Origin: CAYJLC01 sp964370735
GTDB taxonomy: Bacteria > Bacillota > Clostridia > Oscillospirales > Butyricicoccaceae
NCBI GenBank assembly: GCA_964370735.1
Contig: CAYJLC010000028.1
Span: forward strand, 1-28,872
Length of the DNA: 28,872 nucleotides
Direction: 5' to 3'
Each line of letters begins with the position of its first letter. The first letter of the stretch is position 1. A program made the position numbers and the translations under genes. The notes under the pieces were generated by a model, which was not told the origin of the DNA, did no database searches, and saw only the letters and a list, made by a program, of their open reading frames with translations. Positions 24,614 through 28,872 of the stretch are shown here, piece by piece.

Positions 24614-25846
24614 ATGATTTATTTAACAGTTATCGCATTTGTTATATATAATTATATGGCTTTTGATTATATTTCTAGTATTTATTGTATTAAAATAAAC
24701 CTTAAATTATCTACACTAATTTTATCACTAATCAATAGTTTTTTAATATACCTGCCTATTTATATAACAAATTTTGAGTATGAGCATATCACAATGCTTC
24801 TATTTACTATTTTCTTAACCCTTGAAATGTTAATAATTTTCAGGCAAGAAATACTCAAAGTCCTTCTAGGGTCATTGTCTTTTGCCATAAACTTTTTTGC
24901 AATAAGAGTTATGATTCTTGCAGTAATCGCAATTTTAAACGATATGTATGTCTATGAAGTGACAGAAATACTAGAATTTCGAATTTTAATTACATTGATT
25001 AATTTTTTAATTTCAATACCATATATTCTACTTGTAAGAAAAATTCTTCCAGGTTCAGCATTTTTACTACTACTTTCAAGCAAAAAAAATCTCTACTTTT
25101 TGATAATTATGCTTTTTGCAATCTATCTAAGCCTATATATTACAGGTTTAACTTTGCTTTCGTCTGACCTAAACACAACTCATGTAAATACTTTTTCATA
25201 CTCACTAATAAGATCTGGTTTATTTACAATTTCTACATTCGCTATTATGGTATCGAGTATTAATGTTTTTTCAAATTTACGTTTGAAGGCTATAAAATTC
25301 ACTAATATTTCTAATGAAATTAAAAAAGAATCGTCAATAATTGAAAAACTACGTGAACAGTCTGACATTGATATTTTGACTGGATTTTACAAGAAAAATG
25401 TAGTTACTAACGTCATTGAAGAATATATTGTGAATAAAGATGAGTTTTTTCTCTCTTTTATTGATATCGATGGACTAAAAGTCGTAAATGACACTTTTGG
25501 GCACGAAGAAGGCGATTTCTACATTTTAAATGTCAGCAAAATAATCAACACCCATTTTAAAACTGCTATAAAATCTAGAATTGGTGGCGATGAATTCCTA
25601 ATTGCTGGACTTGCAAAAGACTATAAAAGGATTGAAGAAAGTTTCCATAATTGCGACGCCGATATTGCACTCCTTTCAAAAAAAGCAAACAAAAAATATA
25701 ATAGCTCAGTTAGTTTTGGTGTCGTATTTGTTCCGAAACACAACAAATATTCTGCAAAAGAACTAATTAAAATCGCTGATGAAAAGATGTATGCCTCTAA
25801 ACGAACTCGAAATAAAGAACGAGTAATCGTTGAAATAAACAAATAA
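24614..25846 (+). CDS. Membrane diguanylate cyclase paralogue (6-7 TM + GGDEF, no I-site)
   Basis: A 410-residue protein with the same plan as its upstream neighbour: six or seven membrane helices, a linker (IKKESSIIEKLREQSDIDIL) and a GGDEF domain with FIDIDGLKVVNDTFGHEEGD and SRIGGDEFLIAGL. The catalytic loop is intact, but the four residues at the inhibitory site are not RxxD (FKTA before IKSRI), so product feedback is probably lost. The membrane halves of the two proteins align (HITYLLVFLALFVEF against HITMLLFTIFLTLEM; VFFGALTFMLN against VLLGSLSFAIN), pointing to an old tandem duplication. It starts 2 nt after the first gene with GGGGAC upstream and ends at a strong terminator. Its signal is unknown. 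Confidence 0.88.
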   Translation: MIYLTVIAFVIYNYMAFDYISSIYCIKINLKLSTLILSLINSFLIYLPIYITNFEYEHITMLLFTIFLTLEMLIIFRQEILKVLLGSLSFAINFFAIRVMILAVIAILNDMYVYEVTEILEFRILITLINFLISIPYILLVRKILPGSAFLLLLSSKKNLYFLIIMLFAIYLSLYITGLTLLSSDLNTTHVNTFSYSLIRSGLFTISTFAIMVSSINVFSNLRLKAIKFTNISNEIKKESSIIEKLREQSDIDILTGFYKKNVVTNVIEEYIVNKDEFFLSFIDIDGLKVVNDTFGHEEGDFYILNVSKIINTHFKTAIKSRIGGDEFLIAGLAKDYKRIEESFHNCDADIALLSKKANKKYNSSVSFGVVFVPKHNKYSAKELIKIADEKMYASKRTRNKERVIVEINK

Positions 25847-25875
25847 AAGACGACTTTAACAGTCGTCTTTTTATA
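25846..25875. terminator. Bidirectional terminator between the cyclase pair and asnA
   Basis: AAAGACGACT (25846-25855) pairs perfectly with AGTCGTCTTT (25861-25870) across five bases. T residues follow on the plus strand, and the A-rich left flank gives T residues on the minus strand, so it can stop both convergent transcripts. The stem begins at the last base of the cyclase stop codon. Confidence 0.9.
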
Positions 25876-26871
25876 TTATAGTAGCATTACGCCAGCTTTT
25901 TCGCATTCTGTTACAGTTTTTTCATCCCATAAAGAAGATTGAACTTCTCCGATATGCACTTTGCCTAAAAGTAGCATACAAAGTCTTGATTGACCGATAC
26001 CACCACCGATAGTTAACGGTAATTCGTCAGAAAGTAGCATTTTATGGAACGGAAGTTCTGCTCTTTCCATACAGTTAGCAGCTTTTAATTGCTCTTCTAG
26101 CGATTTCTTGTTAACTCTAATACCCATTGAGCTGATTTCCAGTGCGATACCAAGATTTTCATGCCAGAAAAGTAAATCGCCATTTAAATTCCAGTCATCA
26201 TAGTCAGGCGCTCTACCATCGTGTTTCACACCACTATTTAATAACCCACCGATTTTTTTGATAAAAACAGTTTTATATTTACGCGTAATTTCTGTTTCTC
26301 TTTGCTTTGATGTTAAATTTGGGAACATATCTTCAAGCTCTTGCGAAGTTATAAAATAAACATCACGACAAAGCTCTGTATTAAGTTCTGAAAATTGCCA
26401 TTTTAACTCGTCTAAAGTTCCACAAATAGCAGAAACTATACGTTTAACAGTGTCTTCAAGGTAGCTTTCGTTTCTTATGCTTTCATCAATAACTTTTTCC
26501 CAGTCCCATTGGTCTACATAAATTGAATGTATATTATCAAGCTCCTCGTCACGTCTTATCGCATTCATGTCAGTAATTAAACCTTTTCCTACATAAAATG
26601 CATATTTATGCAGTGCTAAACGTTTCCATTTTGCAAGCGAATGAACAACCTCGCCTTCGCCTTTTGTCGCTGGAATATCAAAACCAACTGGACGTTCAGT
26701 TCCATTTAAATTATCATTTAGACCTGTTTTCGGGTCTACAAAAAGAGGTGCTGTCACCCTTTTTAGTCTTAAAGCAGACGATAATTTGATTTCAAATGTG
26801 TTTTTTATAAGTCCGATAGCCTTTTGAGTATCATAAAGACCTAGGTTTGATGTATAGTTATTTGGTATCAT
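25876..26871 (-). CDS. asnA: Aspartate--ammonia ligase (asparagine synthetase A)
   Basis: A 331-residue cytosolic enzyme that makes asparagine from aspartate, ammonia and ATP with AMP release; it is related to class II aspartyl-tRNA synthetases. Recognisable blocks are RLKRVTAPLFVDPKTGLNDN, VGFDIPATKGEGEVVHSLAKWKR, LITDMNAIRRDEELDNIHS, YVDQWDWEKVI and, at the end, LPLTIGGGIGQSRLCMLLLGKVHIGEVQ, which contains the class II motif 3 arginine. Length matches the E. coli type. The start at 26871 has GGAGAG upstream. It is a single-gene unit, between the shared terminator and its own promoter, divergent from the acetyltransferase. Confidence 0.96.
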   Translation of the reverse strand: MIPNNYTSNLGLYDTQKAIGLIKNTFEIKLSSALRLKRVTAPLFVDPKTGLNDNLNGTERPVGFDIPATKGEGEVVHSLAKWKRLALHKYAFYVGKGLITDMNAIRRDEELDNIHSIYVDQWDWEKVIDESIRNESYLEDTVKRIVSAICGTLDELKWQFSELNTELCRDVYFITSQELEDMFPNLTSKQRETEITRKYKTVFIKKIGGLLNSGVKHDGRAPDYDDWNLNGDLLFWHENLGIALEISSMGIRVNKKSLEEQLKAANCMERAELPFHKMLLSDELPLTIGGGIGQSRLCMLLLGKVHIGEVQSSLWDEKTVTECEKAGVMLL

Positions 26872-26904
26872 AAATTACTCTCCATTTTTAAAATTTATCT
26901 ATTA

Positions 26905-26933
26905 ATTATACCATTTTTTAAGTAAATTTGCAA
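26905..26933 (-). promoter_or_regulatory. Promoter of asnA
   Basis: On the minus strand TTGCAA (26928-26933), 17 nt, perfect TATAAT (26905-26910), some 34 nt ahead of the start codon. Only 9 nt separate it from the divergent promoter at 26943, so the two may compete. Confidence 0.8.
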
Positions 26934-26942
26934 TACTTATGG

Positions 26943-26971
26943 TTGATTTTTTTCTCTTTTTGTGTTAGAAT
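26943..26971 (+). promoter_or_regulatory. Promoter of the GNAT acetyltransferase gene
   Basis: TTGATT (26943-26948), 17 nt, TAGAAT (26966-26971), followed by the AGGAGG ribosome site and ATG at 26997. Confidence 0.7.
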
Positions 26972-26996
26972 ATAGAAACAACTTAGGAGGTAGAAT

Positions 26997-27506
26997 ATGC
27001 TAAGAACAATAAACGAGAATGAATTTTCAAGAATATATGAAATTATGACCGAAAGTTTTCCTTATGATGAAATTCGTTCTTTCGAAGGCCAAAAAAACCT
27101 TCTTTTAAAAGAAGAATATCAAATTCTAGCTTTTGCTGAAGGTGATAACATAATGGGTTTTATCGCTTTATGGCAGTTTCCAAACTATAATTTCATCGAA
27201 CATTTTGCAATAGATAAAAAGTTCAGAAATAAAGGTTTAGGTTCAAAAATTATCAAAGATTTTATAAAACAGAGCGATAAAAAGACTATCCTTGATGTAG
27301 AACCTCCAAACGATGATTTATGTAAGCGTCGTATTGAGTTTTATAAAAAAGAAGGATTTATTTTGCACGATTTTGACTATGTTATGCCTGCATATTCTGA
27401 AAATCAAAATGATGTCCGACTTTTAGTTATGTGTACCGAGAATATGTCGAATGACGATTTTGATAATTTTAATAAAAAAATTCACACTATAATCAATAAT
27501 AAATAA
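26997..27506 (+). CDS. GNAT family N-acetyltransferase
   Basis: A 169-residue acetyl-CoA-dependent transferase of unknown substrate. The fold is seen in GFIALWQFPNYNFIEHFAID (strands 3-4) followed by KKFRNKGLGSKIIKDFIKQ, the Q/RxxGxG/A acetyl-CoA pyrophosphate loop (R-N-K-G-L-G), then ILDVEPPNDDLCKRRIEFYKKEGF, the usual C-terminal helix with the tyrosine. AGGAGG lies 7 nt before the ATG. It has its own promoter and is divergent from asnA. The genome context gives no substrate; small-molecule amines or protein N-termini are both possible for this family. Confidence 0.87.
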   Translation: MLRTINENEFSRIYEIMTESFPYDEIRSFEGQKNLLLKEEYQILAFAEGDNIMGFIALWQFPNYNFIEHFAIDKKFRNKGLGSKIIKDFIKQSDKKTILDVEPPNDDLCKRRIEFYKKEGFILHDFDYVMPAYSENQNDVRLLVMCTENMSNDDFDNFNKKIHTIINNK

Positions 27507-27513
27507 ATTAATT

Positions 27514-27561
27514 CCTCCTTTTTTGCATATATTATATGTAAATAAATAAGGAGGTTTTTTT
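27514..27561 (+). promoter_or_regulatory. Hairpin covering the tspO-like gene's ribosome site
   Basis: CCTCCTT (27514-27520) is the exact complement of AAGGAGG (27548-27554), which is the ribosome site of the gene starting at 27562. Between them an AT-rich CATATA/TATATG pairing can close further. Seven T residues follow the right arm, so the same fold could act as a terminator for the acetyltransferase transcript, or it could mask translation of the next gene. Confidence 0.5.
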
Positions 27562-28032
27562 ATGTTTAAAAAAGCAAAATCTTTAATAATCGCTATCGCC
27601 TTGCCACTTTTAGTAGGATTTTTGTCGTCATTTGCAACAATGGGCAACATCGACACTTTCGACAAAATCATCAAGCCACCATTCACTCCACCTGCTGAAA
27701 TTTTCCCTATTGCCTGGACATTTTTATTCATTTTAATGGGGATTGCATCATTTTTGGTCTACACTTCCGATTCTTCTGAAGAAAAAATCAACAACGCACT
27801 TTCAGTCTATGCAGCACAACTTTTCATAAATTTTTTCTGGTCGATATTCTTCTTTAATTTTGAACTTTATCTATTTTCTTTTTTCTGGCTAGTTTTATTA
27901 TGGGTATTTATCGTTTTTACCATACTTTTGTTCTACAAAATCTCAAAAATTGCTAGTTTCCTTCTCTTACCATACTTATTATGGGTTAGTTTCGCAGGAT
28001 ATCTAAACTTTGCAATTTTCTTAATTAATTGA
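27562..28032 (+). CDS. TspO/MBR family membrane protein
   Basis: A 156-residue protein with five predicted helices. KPPFTPPAEIFPIAWTFLFI followed by LMGIASFLVY is the family's helix 2 signature, and the later FINFFWSIFFFNFELYLFSF and LLPYLLWVSFAGYLNFAIF supply the usual aromatic helix pattern. TspO proteins bind porphyrins and cholesterol-like lipids and may degrade or transport tetrapyrroles; the role in anaerobic Firmicutes is open. The start has GGAGG followed by seven T. No separate promoter was found, so it may be read from the acetyltransferase promoter through the hairpin at 27514. Confidence 0.87.
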   Translation: MFKKAKSLIIAIALPLLVGFLSSFATMGNIDTFDKIIKPPFTPPAEIFPIAWTFLFILMGIASFLVYTSDSSEEKINNALSVYAAQLFINFFWSIFFFNFELYLFSFFWLVLLWVFIVFTILLFYKISKIASFLLLPYLLWVSFAGYLNFAIFLIN

Positions 28033-28057
28033 CAAATTGCGACAAATATGTTAAAAT
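28029..28057 (+). promoter_or_regulatory. Promoter of the AIM24-like gene
   Basis: Perfect TTGACA (28029-28034), which overlaps the preceding stop codon, 17 nt, TAAAAT (28052-28057). AAGGAGG lies ahead of the ATG at 28096. Confidence 0.85.
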
Positions 28058-28095
28058 TATGTTGTAATATTTAAAATTTTTAAGGAGGATGTAAA

Positions 28096-28773
28096 ATGAA
28101 ATATCGTATTATTGGTGACAGCTTACCCGCTGTTGTTTGTGATCTTGATGCTGGCGAACACATGATTAATGAAAGTGGTTCTATGTGCTGGATGACTCCA
28201 AACATGAAAATGGAAACTGTTGGTGGTGGCGTTGGTAAAGTTTTTGGTCGTATGCTTACTGGTGAGGCTATGTTCCAAAACAAATACACAGCTCAAGGTG
28301 CTCCTGGGCAAATCGCTTTTGCAAGTAGTTTCCCTGGTTGTATCAAAGCTATCGAAATCACACCTGACAGACCTATCGTTGTTCAGAAATCTGCTTTTTT
28401 AGCTAGTACTGCTGGCATAGAACTTTCTGTTCACTTTAAAGGAAAAGTTGGTGCTGGTTTATTTGGTGGTGAAGGTTTTATCATGCAAAAAATCAGTGGT
28501 AGCGGTGTTGCTTTCATCGAAGTTGATGGTCATGGTGAAGAATATACTCTAGCTGCTGGTCAGTCTATGGTCGTTGATACTGGTTATCTTGCTATGATGG
28601 ATGCAACTTGTGACATAAAAATCCAATCTGTTCCTGGCGTTAAAAATATGCTATTCGGTGGCGAAGGCATCTTCAACACAGTAGTAACAGGTCCTGGTAG
28701 AATTGTTTTACAAACAATGCCTGTTTCTGGTGTCGCTGGAGCTTTACGCCCTTACTTCCCTGCTTCAAAATAA
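28096..28773 (+). CDS. AIM24 family protein (TIGR00266-like)
   Basis: A 225-residue soluble, beta-rich protein without signal peptide or membrane helix. Repeated glycine-led turns such as ITPDRPIVVQKSAFLAST, GLFGGEGFIMQKISGSG, AFIEVDGHGEEYTLAAGQSM and NMLFGGEGIFNTVVTGPG are the well-known pattern of the TIGR00266/AIM24 family, a double-stranded beta-helix-like fold. The biochemical role is not known; the yeast member affects mitochondrial inner membrane organisation. The gene has a near-consensus promoter, a strong ribosome site and a strong terminator, and codon use richer in GGT/GCT than its neighbours, so high expression is inferred. Confidence 0.88.
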   Translation: MKYRIIGDSLPAVVCDLDAGEHMINESGSMCWMTPNMKMETVGGGVGKVFGRMLTGEAMFQNKYTAQGAPGQIAFASSFPGCIKAIEITPDRPIVVQKSAFLASTAGIELSVHFKGKVGAGLFGGEGFIMQKISGSGVAFIEVDGHGEEYTLAAGQSMVVDTGYLAMMDATCDIKIQSVPGVKNMLFGGEGIFNTVVTGPGRIVLQTMPVSGVAGALRPYFPASK

Positions 28774-28784
28774 TACATAAAATT

Positions 28785-28816
28785 AAACCGTAGGATTTTC
28801 TTCCTACGGTTTTTCT
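28785..28816 (+). terminator. Terminator after the AIM24-like gene
   Basis: AAACCGTAGGA (28785-28795) pairs perfectly with TCCTACGGTTT (28802-28812), ending in TTTTTC. Confidence 0.92.
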
Positions 28817-28872
28817 TATTGTCCAACTAAACCACCAGCTATGCTGGTGGAGGATAAAAAGCTTTAGCGATG
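28817..28872. mobile_element. Probable end of an IS200/IS605-type insertion sequence (runs off the window)
   Basis: A perfect 8-bp hairpin, CCACCAGC (28832-28839) with GCTGGTGG (28843-28850) around TAT, is followed by AGGATAAAAAGCTTTAGCGATG to the window edge. Subterminal hairpins of this kind, near an AGCTTTAGC(N)ATG stretch, resemble the ends of IS200/IS605 elements that TnpA recognises. No tnpA is in view, so this is recognition from memory; a solitary REP-like hairpin is the alternative. Confidence 0.45.

Overview
The window is about 28.9 kb of low-GC DNA from a monoderm member of the Firmicutes, most likely class Clostridia. The support is AT-rich DNA with consensus sigma-A promoters (TTGACA, about 17 nt, TATAAT), strong GGAGG ribosome sites, frequent TTG starts, a tyrosyl T-box leader, S-layer homology (SLH) proteins, and the cluster nusB-xseA-xseB-ispA-PAP2-dxs-tlyA-nadK-argR-recN, an order familiar in Clostridia. 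I cannot name a genus. Two runs of exactly 10 N (3913-3922 and 13377-13386) mark it as a scaffolded draft assembly; both fall inside genes whose reading resumes on the far side.

Left part, minus strand (1-11035). A partial mutS2 begins at 751 and leaves the window. It is preceded by a unit of about 220 nt with its own promoter, a long imperfect rod-like fold and an intrinsic terminator; this is either a non-coding RNA gene or a structured mutS2 leader, and it is the least explained element here. Next comes an SLH-anchored phosphodiester glycosidase with its own promoter. Upstream of that is an apparent six-gene operon read from 11035 to 2777: membrane fusion protein, ABC ATPase, MacB-type permease, large SLH protein (apparently frameshifted near its C terminus), cardiolipin synthase and thioredoxin reductase, closed by a terminator. 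All the junctions are tight, so cell-envelope export, an S-layer-type protein, membrane lipid synthesis and thiol redox appear to be co-transcribed.

Middle, plus strand (11144-21600). A SpoVB/MurJ-like flippase is followed by the ten-gene housekeeping cluster nusB to recN with overlapping or near-touching genes. It covers antitermination, exonuclease VII, isoprenoid precursor synthesis (dxs, ispA), an rRNA methyltransferase, NAD kinase, the arginine repressor and a DNA repair ATPase. Three of its genes (dxs, tlyA, argR) appear to start at TTG.

Right part (21601-28872). tyrS lies behind a complete T-box leader. Two tandem membrane diguanylate cyclases follow, behind a consensus promoter; they share one architecture but only the first keeps the RxxD inhibitory site. 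A convergent bidirectional terminator separates them from asnA (minus). A divergent promoter pair then serves asnA and a GNAT acetyltransferase. A TspO/MBR membrane protein follows whose ribosome site lies inside a potential hairpin, and then an AIM24-like protein with a near-consensus promoter and a strong terminator. The last 60 bases hold a perfect hairpin and flank that look like the end of an IS200/IS605-type element. No tRNA, rRNA, CRISPR array or prophage was seen.
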